Shown: positions 15,570 to 24,914, counted from the stretch's first letter. The stretch: DNA of 64,000 bases from Streptomonospora sp. PA3 (GCF_009728995.1 NZ_VTZW01000019.1:124001-188000), one strand, 5' to 3'. Program-made: numbers and translations. Notes: generated by a model from the letters alone, not told the origin.

Positions 15570-16426
15570 CCGCCACGTTCGACCCCCCTGCGCCGCGGGC
15601 GCCCGTCGCCGCCCCGGACCGCCCGGGCCGGCTGAGCCGGGCGGTCGTCCACGGCTGGGTGATGACCCGGCGCAACCTGCTGCACGCCGTGCGCTCCCCC
15701 GCCGAGCCGCTGCTGACGCTGTTCATCCCGCTGATGATGGTCCTGGTGTTCGGCTTCGTGTTCGGCGAGGGCATGGCCCACCCCGGAACGGGCGGTGCCG
15801 ACGGCTTCCGCGCCTTCCTGATGCCCGGCATCTTCGTCATGGCCATGCTGTACTCGGTGTCGGCCACCGCGACCGGCGTCTCCATGGACTCCAGCAGGGC
15901 GGTGATCGGCCGGTTCCGCTCCATGCCCATGGCCGCCTCGGCGCTGCTGACCGGGCGCGCCGCCGCCGACATGCTGCGGGCGCTGCTGGAGACCGCGGTG
16001 CTGGTCGGCTGCGGGCTGCTGATCGGCTGGCGCTGGGAGGGCACCGCGGTCGAGGCCGTGCAGGCGATCGGGCTGCTGCTGCTCTTCCGCTTCGCGATGA
16101 CCTGGGTGGGGATCTACCTCGGCCTGGTCACCTCCGATCCCGACGTCGTCGGACTCATCGTCTACCCGCTGGCCTTCCCGCTGGGGGTGGTCTCGACGAC
16201 CTTCACGCCGCCGGAGCTGATGCCGGGCGTGCTGGGGGCCGTTGCCGAGTGGAACCCCGTCTCCTCGGTGGTCAACGCCATGCGCGAGCTGTTCGGCAAC
16301 CCGGGCGTGGGCGGCGACTCCTGGGTGGCCGCGCACCCGGTCCTGATGGCGGTGCTGTGGCCGCTGGCGATCCTGGCCGTGTGCGTGCCGCCGGCCCTGG
16401 CCAGGTTCCGCAACCTCAGCCGCTGA
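15566..16426 (+). CDS. DrrB-type ABC-2 transporter permease
   Basis: 286 residues. After a Pro/Ala-rich cytoplasmic N-terminus there are six predicted membrane helices: LLTLFIPLMMVLVFGFVFG, FLMPGIFVMAMLYSV, LLETAVLVGCGLLIG, AIGLLLLFRFAMTWVGIYLG, VGLIVYPLAFPLGVVSTTF and VLMAVLWPLAILAVCVPPAL. The conserved ABC-2 segment FRSMPMAASALLTGRAAADM lies between helices 2 and 3, and EWNPVSSVVNAMRELFGN before helix 6. GAGGAGG lies upstream of the ATG, which overlaps the ATP-binding gene stop. Confidence 0.9.
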   Translation: MTATFDPPAPRAPVAAPDRPGRLSRAVVHGWVMTRRNLLHAVRSPAEPLLTLFIPLMMVLVFGFVFGEGMAHPGTGGADGFRAFLMPGIFVMAMLYSVSATATGVSMDSSRAVIGRFRSMPMAASALLTGRAAADMLRALLETAVLVGCGLLIGWRWEGTAVEAVQAIGLLLLFRFAMTWVGIYLGLVTSDPDVVGLIVYPLAFPLGVVSTTFTPPELMPGVLGAVAEWNPVSSVVNAMRELFGNPGVGGDSWVAAHPVLMAVLWPLAILAVCVPPALARFRNLSR

Positions 16427-16434
16427 CCGGCCCC

Positions 16435-16478
16435 GTCTGCGGGCGGAGCCGCGCCCGGGCGCGGCTCCGCCCGCAGAC
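16435..16478. terminator. 44-bp perfect palindrome, bidirectional terminator
   Basis: A perfect 44-bp inverted repeat (two 22-bp arms, no spacer) lies between the convergent DrrB-type permease and caspase-like genes. Its position suggests it ends transcription from both sides. No T tract. Confidence 0.7.
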
Positions 16479-16523
16479 GTAACGGCCCGCCGCCAACGGC
16501 GCATCGGGCCCGCGGGGCCGGGA

Positions 16524-19500
16524 CTAGCGCAGCCCGAGCTGCGCCTGGACCTCGTTGTTCTCCCTCAACCAGTGGGAGCACACCCGGTTGAACCCGCTCA
16601 CGCTGTGTTCCCGTGCCGCCAGAAGGAGTCCGGTAGCCTTCCGAAGCTGCGGCCCCCGGCCTTTGAGCAGCGCTCGCGGGAACGGGTCCGCCCTGCCGAG
16701 GTACCTGGCGGCCAAGGTGATCGCACGCCCGCGTTGGAATTTCGTCACAATGGACTCCGGCCCGCGCGCTTCGCGGAGGATGCGGCAGGCATCGAAGCAG
16801 TCGTAGGCGCGCCGGGCGTTGTCCGCGGCCTCGATCGCGATGTCGGATCCCGCCTCTGCTCGGGCCCCATTCCGCTTCCAATGGCGATCGAGCATGTCGG
16901 TGGCCCGGTCGAGATACAGGTTTCCGAGCCCGTTCAGCAGTTTTGCGCTGGTGAAGTCCGTAAGCACCACTTCACCGAGAAGCTCCGCGGTGGTCTCCCC
17001 CAGATCTTCGTCGCGCGCCAATGCGCCTGCGGTTCCGGGATCTCGGGGCGCGCCTCGCGCATCGCCCGGGAGGCTTTCGCGCGGGTTTCGCCGGGCCGAG
17101 CCGTCACCGTCACCGCCGGAGTAACCGATCAGCATTTCCCGGAGCCGGTCGCCCTCCGCGGACTCCCCCTTGCTCGTGATGCGCGCCCGCTCGCCGAGGC
17201 GATCGCGCCCCCGGTCCTCCCCGTAGTGGCGGCGGTCCAGCAAGCGTCCGACCGTACCCGCGTAATCGCCGCCGACGACGGCCTCGAACGCCGCGTCGAT
17301 CGGTTCCCAGTCCACGGGCCTGTTCAAGCGGATGGCCACCCGCTCGCGCAGGACCAGAGCGAGCCCGATACGGCTGTCGCTGGCGAGCACGGCGCTCAAC
17401 TGCTCTTCAGCGTCCATGAGCCGGGAATGCCAATCGCTGCGCTGTTCGGGAGTGGAGTATTCGACGTCGGCAAGCATCGCCTCGGCGGCGTACAGCCGGG
17501 CGGCGCGCCGGATCTCACCGTTCGGCGCGGTCCGGGCGAGGTACCCGTAGAGGGAGACGGCTTTATCGTACTCCCAGATGTAGCGGTTGAAGGCGGCCTC
17601 GGCGGCGACGAGCCGGGCCTCGCCCGGCCACAGTTCCCGAGCCCGGTGGAAAATCGCGAAGACCGGGGAGTTGTCGACCTGGGGGAACCGTGTCCGGGGG
17701 CCGGGACCGCTGCCCCTTTTCTTGTCGCTCTTGGCCACTTTGAAATCGAGGACACCTGTCCAGCGCCGGTGTTCGCGCTCCAATCTCGCTTCCAACGCGC
17801 ACAGTTCTATCGAGGACCCGTACCTGTAGCTATGGGCATCCAGTTTCTGCCGCCGCTCGCGGTACAGGTCGTGGATGCGGCGCCGCTGTTCGTCGGGCCA
17901 CAGCCGCAGGAAGTCTTCTCCCGGCCTCTGGGCGGCACCGCGCAGGCTGCCCTCCTCGGCCCAGTCGGACTCCAGGCAGGTAAGGTCCAGCAACGCGTGG
18001 GCATGCGAGCGCACGTCCTTGCGCGCCAGCCAACTGCGGACCGCCCTAACGCAGGATCGGCGGTTCTTTTCCGCCTCCTCGCCCGCGGTACCCGCACGGG
18101 GCGTCGCCCGCTTGAGGTCGAGGACCTGACGCAGCCACACCGAGTAGGTGAAGGCACTCGGCGCCAGCGCCACAGCGGAGTATGCGTATTCCTCGGCCTT
18201 GAGAAGCCGTCCCCTCGCCGGCCCGAATCGCTGGTTCTCGCGCAGGGCCCCGGCGAGGAATCCGTAGGCCTGTGCGAGGGAGCCCCAGACATTGGCGGTG
18301 TCCTGGTCATTGAGCGAGGCCATGTCCGCTCCAGGATCGAGAGGGGGCCGGGAGGCCGGTCCGGCCGCCGCGACCGGGTTGCCCGAACTCGCGGCGGGGA
18401 GTTGCTCCAACAGCTCCACCGCCTCCTCGGCGCCGCGCTGCTTCACGGTGGCGTCCTCGCATCGCACATGGACTTTCCGCAGGAAGCGTGCGGCGGGGAC
18501 GCAGACGTTGGGCGGCCACAAGCGCCTCTCGCCGCAGCAGCGCTCCAGCGCCTCCAGGACCAGATCGCGTGTTTCAAGGAGTTCGTCGTCGGTCGAACTC
18601 TGCTGGACCAGCAAGACGGCGGCCTCGAACAGGCGCGTGCACCACAGAGACAGCGGTTCGCCCTGCTCGTGGGCGAGTTCCATGCCGGAGACGATGTGTT
18701 CGACGGCCTGGATCAGCGCCCGCCGGCTCTGCGCCGCGTCCAGCACTGCACGGCTGCGCACTCGGGCGATCCGGCTGTTCAACTGAAGCCGCGTGTGCAG
18801 GCTTCGTACGGTGCCGTCCTGGGGAAGCTCCCCGGACACCAGCCCTTCGGCCTCGTCGGCGAGTTCCGCGGCCTCATCGAGGCGGTCGGCGTCGATCAGC
18901 GCATCGGCCGTGTTGAGCAGCCAGGAAACCGCCAGGGTGATGCGCCCCGCCTGCCCGGGGCCGCGCCGACGGGCGCCCCGGAGTACCGGGGAAACGGCGG
19001 ACAACCGAACGTCGAGCAGGCGCACGGCGAGCCCCAGCCGCCTGCCGGTGATGGCCAGCGAGGCGTCCGCGGAGCGCAGCAGCGTGTGCGGGACCTGCTC
19101 GGACGCGCAGGCGGCGAGCGCCACTGAGAACGCCTCGGCGGCGGCGACGAATCGCGCGCCGGTCTCCGCCGCGGCGCCTTCCGACCGCGCCGCAAGGGTC
19201 AGTGAGGCCACCGCGTGGTACAGGCGGTACAGATCGGCCAGCGATTCGCCGCCGTCCTCGGCGGGGACGCCGGTACCGCGCTCATCCTCGGCGGACGATT
19301 GCGACAGGGCCTGCGCGGAGGTCGGCCCGTAGGGGGCCTCGCCCGAGCGCGCCCACACCAAGGTGCGGATGACATCGTGCAGTCTCGGCAGCCGGTCGCC
19401 GCCCTCGCCCTCGTCTTCGATCCACCCGAGCACCGAACGGACCCGCCTCTGGAACACCGTGTCGGCGTTGTCCTCGGTGTCCACCGTCCCAAGAGCGGTG

Positions 19501-21518
19501 AACAGCTGCTTCGCGGCCAGGGAGAAGCGGTGGTCCAGGTCCTGCGGAGCCAGCTCGGGAGGGAAGAGGGAGTCGAGGATCTCCGGCTTGGCGACAGGCT
19601 CCTCCAGCGGGGAGGCCGGGGACTCTTCGCGTGTCAGAGCGGCGATGACGAGCGAACGCAGCGCCTGCTCACTCGCCTGGCCCAGGATGAGGTCCGCCGT
19701 GTCGGTGCGGGAGAGGATGCGTGCGTCCTCCAGCAGCGCCAGCATACGGCGGGGGAAGCCGACAGAGGGGTCCTCCAGAACCTGCGGCGGGAGGGGAAGG
19801 CGGTCGGCGAGGGCCCAGACCGCGAGGACGGCGAGGGGTTCGGGACGGTCCGGGGGCTCGGCGCCGGATGCGATGCGGCAACCGAATTCCGTCAGGGTCT
19901 CGGCCACCTTGGGGATGGCGCCCTCGAGCAGGGCGGTGGCCACCGCGTCCGGGTCGGGGGCGGCCGCTGTGCGGTCGGCACCGCTGATATAGCCGTTGAC
20001 GCTCGCGTTCAAGGCACCCGGGAGCCGCAGTCTGCGGTCCTGGATCCGGCCCATGACATCGTCGCCGTCGACGGACAGCCGCTCGCGGGCCATCAGCCGG
20101 GTGAGGAGATCGGCGGTCTCCCGCAGGTCGAGTTCGTCCAACCGTATCGGGATCTGCAGGTCGAGCTGCTCGTCCTCGTGCAGCGAGACGCGGACACGCG
20201 AGATGACGATGTTGGCCGAGTTCCGGAAATAGGGGTGTTCCAGCAACCGGTCGATCTCGCCGCTGATCTGCTCGGAGTCGTACCCCAGGCGGCCGCAGTC
20301 GATGACGAGGCAGAGGGTGTGTCCGCGCGCATACTCCCGGAGCCGGTCGATGACGAGCTCGCGGCGGGGATCGCCCTCGGTCCCGCTGTTCTGCTCGACG
20401 TCGTGGATGGTGACCTCCAGCCACCAGGCCAGGGCCTCCAGGACGGGGCACTCCGCGCTGCGATTGATCATCGTGATCTCCAGGAGGAGCCAGGGCAGCT
20501 CCTCCGGAGGGCTCGCCTGTATCTCGGGCATGGCCAGTAGCCGGCGAACGAAAGCCGATTTGCCGGCGTAGCGGGGTCCGTAGACCGGGAGCACCACCCG
20601 CTGCCCGAAGCGCCCCGAAGCGAGTTCCAACTCTTCGGCATGGCCGACGAAATCCTCGTCGGGGACAGGCCAGGGGCGGAAGCAGTCGGGGCGGGACGAC
20701 CGGAGGTCGGGGATACGGGGAGTGTCCTGCCGGTATTCGTAGGGGACGGGGGGTGGCTGGACGTGCAGGCGGTTGCGCAGCCATGGCCGTTGGGCCCACG
20801 TCGCCGAGTTCCGGTGCGGCACCAAGGTCGGCGCGCCCGCGGCCTCGGAGCCGCCCACGAGCTTGCCCACGGTTTCGAAGACCCACTGCGCGGACAGGCT
20901 CGGCCGGTTCTCCGCCGCGCCCTCGAAGGACTTGAGGAGCGCCCCGGTGAAGAAGGTGGTATCGCGTCCGGAGTCGGCCGAGGCCGTGTCCTTGGCCGAT
21001 GTGGCCGCCATGACGAACCACCCCCCGTCGTCTCCGGCGGACACCGCTTCTCCGGGCACCGCCGCGACGGCTCCCCCCGCATAGCAGCAGTCGAGGATGA
21101 GCAGCTTCCGGTCCGCCATTTTGTGTTGGCGAGCCACCGCATCGAACACCTCGTCTATCGCAACCATCGACCCTGGGGGATTGGAGATGTTGCCGGTGTC
21201 ACGTGGCGCCAGGTAGAGCTTTCCCCTATGGGCATGGGCGTGCCCCACGAAATAAAGGACGAACAACCCGCCCCGCTCGGACTCCCGGTAACTCCGTGCG
21301 ATCAGATCGAGCATCTCGCCCCGCGGCAGGTCGCATTCGGCCCTCACCCGCGAAGAATAGAGCCCCCACAGTTCGTGGTCGGTGAACGCCTCCTTCAGCC
21401 GCGCGACGTTCTCCTTCGCGGCGGGGACGGGGGGAAGGCTCGACGAAGGGTATTCGCTCCCGCCGATGAGCAGCACGCTGGAGCGCGAGGGATCGGCCTT
21501 CTCCTGGTCCGGGTTCAC
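16524..21518 (-). CDS. Caspase-like peptidase / P-loop NTPase / helical repeat protein
   Basis: 1664 residues from a GTG at 21518 that overlaps the stop of the upstream small gene (GTGA). The frame is open further upstream but overlaps that gene. Residues 12-230 form a caspase-like (C14) domain: the LYFVGHAHAH segment gives the catalytic His93 and LLILDCCYAGG gives Cys145, with substrate-side YLAPRDT and MAATSAKDTASAD between and after. A P-loop follows (PVYGPRYAGKSAFVRRLL, residues 311-328) with a hydrophobic Walker-B-like strand (TLCLVIDCGRLGYD), as in STAND/NACHT-like ATPases. The remaining ~1100 residues are helical with Ala/Leu/Glu-rich repeat-like pairs, probably a sensor. The architecture matches bacterial caspase-STAND proteins linked to conflict or cell death. 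No signal peptide; presumably cytoplasmic. Trigger and target unknown. Confidence 0.82.
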   Translation of the reverse strand: MNPDQEKADPSRSSVLLIGGSEYPSSSLPPVPAAKENVARLKEAFTDHELWGLYSSRVRAECDLPRGEMLDLIARSYRESERGGLFVLYFVGHAHAHRGKLYLAPRDTGNISNPPGSMVAIDEVFDAVARQHKMADRKLLILDCCYAGGAVAAVPGEAVSAGDDGGWFVMAATSAKDTASADSGRDTTFFTGALLKSFEGAAENRPSLSAQWVFETVGKLVGGSEAAGAPTLVPHRNSATWAQRPWLRNRLHVQPPPVPYEYRQDTPRIPDLRSSRPDCFRPWPVPDEDFVGHAEELELASGRFGQRVVLPVYGPRYAGKSAFVRRLLAMPEIQASPPEELPWLLLEITMINRSAECPVLEALAWWLEVTIHDVEQNSGTEGDPRRELVIDRLREYARGHTLCLVIDCGRLGYDSEQISGEIDRLLEHPYFRNSANIVISRVRVSLHEDEQLDLQIPIRLDELDLRETADLLTRLMARERLSVDGDDVMGRIQDRRLRLPGALNASVNGYISGADRTAAAPDPDAVATALLEGAIPKVAETLTEFGCRIASGAEPPDRPEPLAVLAVWALADRLPLPPQVLEDPSVGFPRRMLALLEDARILSRTDTADLILGQASEQALRSLVIAALTREESPASPLEEPVAKPEILDSLFPPELAPQDLDHRFSLAAKQLFTALGTVDTEDNADTVFQRRVRSVLGWIEDEGEGGDRLPRLHDVIRTLVWARSGEAPYGPTSAQALSQSSAEDERGTGVPAEDGGESLADLYRLYHAVASLTLAARSEGAAAETGARFVAAAEAFSVALAACASEQVPHTLLRSADASLAITGRRLGLAVRLLDVRLSAVSPVLRGARRRGPGQAGRITLAVSWLLNTADALIDADRLDEAAELADEAEGLVSGELPQDGTVRSLHTRLQLNSRIARVRSRAVLDAAQSRRALIQAVEHIVSGMELAHEQGEPLSLWCTRLFEAAVLLVQQSSTDDELLETRDLVLEALERCCGERRLWPPNVCVPAARFLRKVHVRCEDATVKQRGAEEAVELLEQLPAASSGNPVAAAGPASRPPLDPGADMASLNDQDTANVWGSLAQAYGFLAGALRENQRFGPARGRLLKAEEYAYSAVALAPSAFTYSVWLRQVLDLKRATPRAGTAGEEAEKNRRSCVRAVRSWLARKDVRSHAHALLDLTCLESDWAEEGSLRGAAQRPGEDFLRLWPDEQRRRIHDLYRERRQKLDAHSYRYGSSIELCALEARLEREHRRWTGVLDFKVAKSDKKRGSGPGPRTRFPQVDNSPVFAIFHRARELWPGEARLVAAEAAFNRYIWEYDKAVSLYGYLARTAPNGEIRRAARLYAAEAMLADVEYSTPEQRSDWHSRLMDAEEQLSAVLASDSRIGLALVLRERVAIRLNRPVDWEPIDAAFEAVVGGDYAGTVGRLLDRRHYGEDRGRDRLGERARITSKGESAEGDRLREMLIGYSGGDGDGSARRNPRESLPGDARGAPRDPGTAGALARDEDLGETTAELLGEVVLTDFTSAKLLNGLGNLYLDRATDMLDRHWKRNGARAEAGSDIAIEAADNARRAYDCFDACRILREARGPESIVTKFQRGRAITLAARYLGRADPFPRALLKGRGPQLRKATGLLLAAREHSVSGFNRVCSHWLRENNEVQAQLGLR

Positions 21519-21871
21519 TTCAGCTCCTTGAGGATCGCGGATACGTCCTTGGCCTCCCCTTCCAGGGTGATTTCGGTGCGTCGCGCCCCGTCGGGCAGTT
21601 CGGTGCGGACGAGATAGGCCTTGAGATCGGATCCGTCCGGTTCTTCGAGTCGCTGAGTGACATATTCGTAAATCATCTGCACGAGGACGGGAAGCAGCAG
21701 GTTCTCCCCGAAGAACTGGAGGACCTCCAGGCCCCCGAGTGCGCCCTGCTCCACCTCCCTCGCAGTCAGGTCCACCTGGACGCCCTGCTCCTCCAGCTTC
21801 TCGCGCACCGCCAACTCGGCTATGTGGAGCTCGTCCGTCCGACCGCCCTCGATCTCCAGCACCACGTCCAT
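21515..21871 (-). CDS. Small effector-associated protein (EACC1-like)
   Basis: 118 residues from the ATG at 21871, with GGGAGG 4 nt upstream. A short N-terminal beta strand (VVLEIEGG) and an amphipathic segment are followed by a long hydrophobic helix (LEVLQFFGENLLLPVLVQMI, residues 48-67). The C-terminus is a small alpha/beta tail (TELPDGARRTEITLEGEA and ISAILKEL-like end). This layout resembles the effector-associated constant component EACC1, a small protein found beside caspase-like or trypsin-like effectors in actinobacteria. That assignment is from memory of the family's shape, not from an alignment. Its stop overlaps the caspase gene start by GTGA, so the two proteins are made together and probably act together. 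Confidence 0.6.
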   Translation of the reverse strand: MDVVLEIEGGRTDELHIAELAVREKLEEQGVQVDLTAREVEQGALGGLEVLQFFGENLLLPVLVQMIYEYVTQRLEEPDGSDLKAYLVRTELPDGARRTEITLEGEAKDVSAILKELK

Positions 21872-22416
21872 GCATCCTCCCGGGGCCGCCGTCCGCCATC
21901 TGTCATCTGCCAGAAAAAGAGAACCTCTATTCTAGGAGGCGCACCGGAAGAGGCGCTGCAACAAACGTCGACGAACTCGGGCAATTGCGACACCAAGGCA
22001 ACTAGTAGCCGAACAGCACCCGCTTGGTCTTACGCACCAAAACGTGAGATCTGCCGGATGCATCTCAGAGTCACCCGGGGAGATCGGCGGCCGAACAAAC
22101 TCTCCCGCCCTCGCGCCGCCCCGACTCGGGCGCGCTCCCGGCTTGCGCCCGAAGGACCGCACCCGCCGTGGCCCCCGGCCATAGCTGCATACCGCCCTGC
22201 CCAGTCCGGACCTGTGGCCGCCCACCTCCTCGGCCGGCGGCGGCCGCGGGCAGGCGAGGTGCGGCCGCCTGCACCGCCCTCGAGTCCCCGACGACGTGAC
22301 CCGGCCGCCCCGGCGGGATAGTGGGCCGGATACCGGATCGCGCCGGTCCGGGCCGCGCTGCGCCGTCCGTGTGTGGCCCGTGTCGGGTGAGGCGATCATT
22401 GCCCCGCCGCGACTAA
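21872..22416. other. Intergenic region, no gene seen
   Basis: 545 bp between the divergent EACC1-like gene and the iron box of fhuF. Frames crossing it have no recognisable protein features. An AGAATA-type -10 candidate for the EACC1-like gene lies near 21931-21936 on the minus strand without a well-spaced -35 element. The region is less GC rich around 21900-22080 than its surroundings. Confidence 0.4.
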
Positions 22417-22435
22417 TTAGGGTAGCCTCAACTAA
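22417..22435 (+). promoter_or_regulatory. Iron box (IdeR/DmdR operator) before fhuF
   Basis: TTAGGGTAGCCTCAACTAA is a 19-bp interrupted palindrome close to the actinobacterial consensus TTAGGTTAGGCTAACCTAA. It lies 112 bp upstream of the ferric-siderophore reductase gene, so that gene is expected to be repressed by the iron-loaded IdeR/DmdR regulator. Confidence 0.85.
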
Positions 22436-22547
22436 AGAACGGTGATCAACTTCGCCGTTCCGCAGGTTGGGCGGCATTCGGGCGCCGCGTCGTACGCGCC
22501 GGAGCCGCACGTTCCCCAAGCGGTGCAGGAAGGTTGGCTGAGGCCGC

Positions 22548-23414
22548 ATGGCCCACGAGCAGGCCCCGCTGCAGGCGGTGATCGACGCCTGTGCGCCGCT
22601 GAAGTTCGCGCCGCTGCCGGACGTGCGCACCACCAGCGTCCAGGCCTCGCGGGAGCACCCCGCCACCGAGCACTGGTACCGCACGGACCTCATGGTCGCC
22701 GAGGGCGCGGTGGGGCCCCTGTTCAACCAACTCACCGCTCAGCACGGCCCCGACCACAAGCTGCCGGGCGCCACCCACTTCATGCGCTCCCTGCTGCGCG
22801 AGCCGATCTTCCTCGTCTCGGCCGGGATCTACCTCACCGGGCGGGCCGCGCTCCTGGACAAGCGGCACCTGTGGTTCCCGTGGCTGCCCAACTCCGCGTT
22901 CGGCACGCCCACCATCACCAGCGCGCGCATGGCCGTGCTGCCCGACGACCCGGCGGCCCGCCACCACGACGCGGTGATCGTGCCCGACGAGGCGGCGCTG
23001 AACCGCATCGCGGCACGCCACCTGGTGCAGGCGTTCTCGCCGATCATCGACGCCCTCCACGAGCACACGCGCGTGGGTCTGCGCACGCTGTGGGGATGGG
23101 TGCTCGACACCCAGCACTTCTACATGCTCAACCCGGCGCGCTTCCTCGGCCGCGACGCCGAGGCGGCCTGGCGCCGCGCCGGCGAACTGGGCGACGCGCT
23201 GATCGAGGCGGGCGCCGTCACACGCGCCCGGCCGCGGCTGTTCCCCTTCTACGAGACCCACCCGCGCGGCACCTGGGCGGTGCGCGGCACCTGCTGCTTC
23301 GACTACAAGGGCGACCCCGAGCACGGGTTCTGCACCACGTGCCCCCTCAAGTGCGACGACGACCGCCGCGCCGAACTGCAGGAGTGGATCCGCAACCCGG
23401 CGCTGGCGCCGTAG
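22548..23414 (+). CDS. fhuF: FhuF-type ferric-siderophore reductase, [2Fe-2S]
   Basis: 288 residues. Reduces Fe(III) bound in siderophores so the metal is released in the cytoplasm. Seen: the FhuF ferric-reductase fold region (HLVQAFSPIIDALHEHTRVG and TLWGWVLDTQHFY) and the C-terminal cluster ligands C-C-x10-C-x2-C in GTCCFDYKGDPEHGFCTTCP, the hallmark of the family's [2Fe-2S] site. GAGG precedes the ATG at 22548. An iron box 112 bp upstream puts it under iron control, together with the siderophore genes at 31.6-64 kb, although it lies 8 kb outside that locus. Length is usual for actinobacterial members. Confidence 0.9.
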   Translation: MAHEQAPLQAVIDACAPLKFAPLPDVRTTSVQASREHPATEHWYRTDLMVAEGAVGPLFNQLTAQHGPDHKLPGATHFMRSLLREPIFLVSAGIYLTGRAALLDKRHLWFPWLPNSAFGTPTITSARMAVLPDDPAARHHDAVIVPDEAALNRIAARHLVQAFSPIIDALHEHTRVGLRTLWGWVLDTQHFYMLNPARFLGRDAEAAWRRAGELGDALIEAGAVTRARPRLFPFYETHPRGTWAVRGTCCFDYKGDPEHGFCTTCPLKCDDDRRAELQEWIRNPALAP

Positions 23415-23462
23415 CCGGCGCGCCCGTGCCGCCGGCCGGGCCGAGCGCGGACCCGGTGGTCC

Positions 23463-24005
23463 TCAGACTCGCCGCAGCGGACGGTGCGGCTCCTCGGGGA
23501 TGCGCACGGCGATCGCGTCGCCCGGGCGCACCTCGCCGGCCGCGCGCACGACGCCCATCACCCCGGCCTTGAGCACCGCGTTGCCGTCGGCGTCGCGGCC
23601 GATCGTCTCCGCCAGCAGGCCCTGCTGAAAGTCGTCGATCTGCGGGCAGGGGTTGCGCAGGCCGGTGAGCTCCACGACCGCGCTCGCGCCCAGCTCCAGC
23701 AGCGTTCCGCTCGGCAGGACGAGCAGGTCCAGGCCGCGCGTGGTGACGTTCTCCCCGAGGTCGCCGGGCCGCACGCGGAATCCCGCCGCGCACAGCTCGT
23801 CGTGGAACTCGCCGGCGATGAGGTGGACCTGGCGCCGGTTGGGCTGCGTGGGGTCGCGGGCCACGCGCGAGCGGTGGCGCACCGTCGCGCCCATGTGCGC
23901 GTCGCCGTCGACGCCGAGCCCCGCCAGCAGCCGGATGGACTCCGCCGCCGGTTTGCTGAAGGTGTGCTGCGGACTGAACCCCACCGCCGCCACACGCGCC
24001 GCCAT
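23463..24005 (-). CDS. MOSC domain protein
   Basis: 180 residues. Typical MOSC features: the N-terminal FSKPAAESIRLLAGLGVDGDAH stretch, HLIAGEFHDEL, a central RPGDLGENVTTRGLDLLVLP, and the conserved cysteine in LTGLRNPCPQIDDFQQGL near residue 120. The domain is shared with the C-terminus of molybdenum cofactor sulfurase and with YiiM/mARC-type proteins that act on N-hydroxylated or Moco-linked substrates; stand-alone members like this are poorly characterised. It is convergent with fhuF, 48 bp away. No molybdenum genes adjoin it. Confidence 0.88.
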   Translation of the reverse strand: MAARVAAVGFSPQHTFSKPAAESIRLLAGLGVDGDAHMGATVRHRSRVARDPTQPNRRQVHLIAGEFHDELCAAGFRVRPGDLGENVTTRGLDLLVLPSGTLLELGASAVVELTGLRNPCPQIDDFQQGLLAETIGRDADGNAVLKAGVMGVVRAAGEVRPGDAIAVRIPEEPHRPLRRV

Positions 24006-24101
24006 CGCACCGCCTCCGCCGTAGCCGATCCGCCGACCGGCATTCTAGAGGCGCACTCCCCGCTTCGCCGCGGCCCCCCGGGCCGCTCCCCTCGGCGCCC
24101 G

Positions 24102-24914
24102 TCACTCCCGCAGGCGCACCACCGCGGGGTCGTCGCCGGGGGCGAAGCCCGTCAGGTGCAGGGCGGCGGGTTCGGTGCCGGGCGGGACGTCGAAGACGAG
24201 CCCGCCGTGCACCTGTCGGCCAGGTTTCAGCAGGCCGAACAGCCGGTCGGAGTTCTGCGTCCGCAGGCTCGCGGTGTTGTCGGGCAGGTGGCGGGCGCCG
24301 CCGGCGTCGACGAGGCGCTGGTCGGCGTCGGTGAACATGGCGGCCTCCTCCCCGGTGTTGCGCAGGGTGATGCGGGCGACAACGAAGCCACCCCGCGCCT
24401 GCTCGCCCTGGACGGCGCCGCCGATGTGCTCCACGCCGGTGCGCACGCCGGTGACGGTGAACTCGAAGGCGCCCGAGGAGACCGGGTCGCCGATCCTGCC
24501 CCACGCGCCGTCGGGAGGCGGCTCCTCGCGACGCTGCTCGCCGGCGGACCCGTGGGCGGCGAGCCCGCCGAGCACGTCGGAGCCGCCGATGAGCAGCGCC
24601 GCGGCCGTGCCGGCGACGAGGGCCGCGGCGCCGAGAGCGGCCGCGGGTTTCGGCCACCTCCGCCGCCGGGGAACCGGTTCCGCTGCGGAGGGGCCGGGGC
24701 CGCTCTCGGCGGGCTCGGTGGCTGCGCTGGGGATCGCGGGGGCGTCCGGTTCGGGGCCGGTGTCCCCGTCCTGAGGCGGCGCGTCCGCGGGGCCGCCGAA
24801 CGGTTCGCCGGCGCCTGCCGCGACCGCTCCCCCGGCGCCCTGCGCGTCCTCGCCGGCGTCCTGGCGACCGCCGCTGTCGGAGCCGCCCGTCCCCGTGTCC
24901 CTTTCCTGATCCAC
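24102..24914 (-). CDS. Membrane-anchored DUF4352-type protein
   Basis: 270 residues from a GTG at 24914 with AGGAG 5 nt upstream. The N-terminal ~95 residues are a disordered Gly/Ala/Glu/Pro-rich cytoplasmic part. A basic stop (PRRRRWPKP) and one membrane helix (AAALGAAALVAGTAAALLIGG, residues ~98-118) follow. The extracytoplasmic part is an immunoglobulin-like DUF4352 fold (FEFTVTGVRTGVEHIGG, then GGFVVARITLRNTGEEAAMF and a C-terminal GGLVFDVPPGTEPAALHLTGF). Such domains occur on actinobacterial cell-surface proteins; function unknown. Divergent start from nothing nearby; next gene on the same strand is an MFS transporter 190 bp upstream. Confidence 0.75.
   Translation of the reverse strand: MDQERDTGTGGSDSGGRQDAGEDAQGAGGAVAAGAGEPFGGPADAPPQDGDTGPEPDAPAIPSAATEPAESGPGPSAAEPVPRRRRWPKPAAALGAAALVAGTAAALLIGGSDVLGGLAAHGSAGEQRREEPPPDGAWGRIGDPVSSGAFEFTVTGVRTGVEHIGGAVQGEQARGGFVVARITLRNTGEEAAMFTDADQRLVDAGGARHLPDNTASLRTQNSDRLFGLLKPGRQVHGGLVFDVPPGTEPAALHLTGFAPGDDPAVVRLRE

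Noticed and set aside
16572-20540. Plus-strand frames opposite the caspase-like gene
   Set aside because: No recognisable domains; the minus-strand frame has catalytic and P-loop motifs and a coupled start.
21932-22735. A minus-strand frame of 267 codons crossing the fhuF upstream region
   Set aside because: It runs through the iron box and into the antisense of fhuF, with no domain features.
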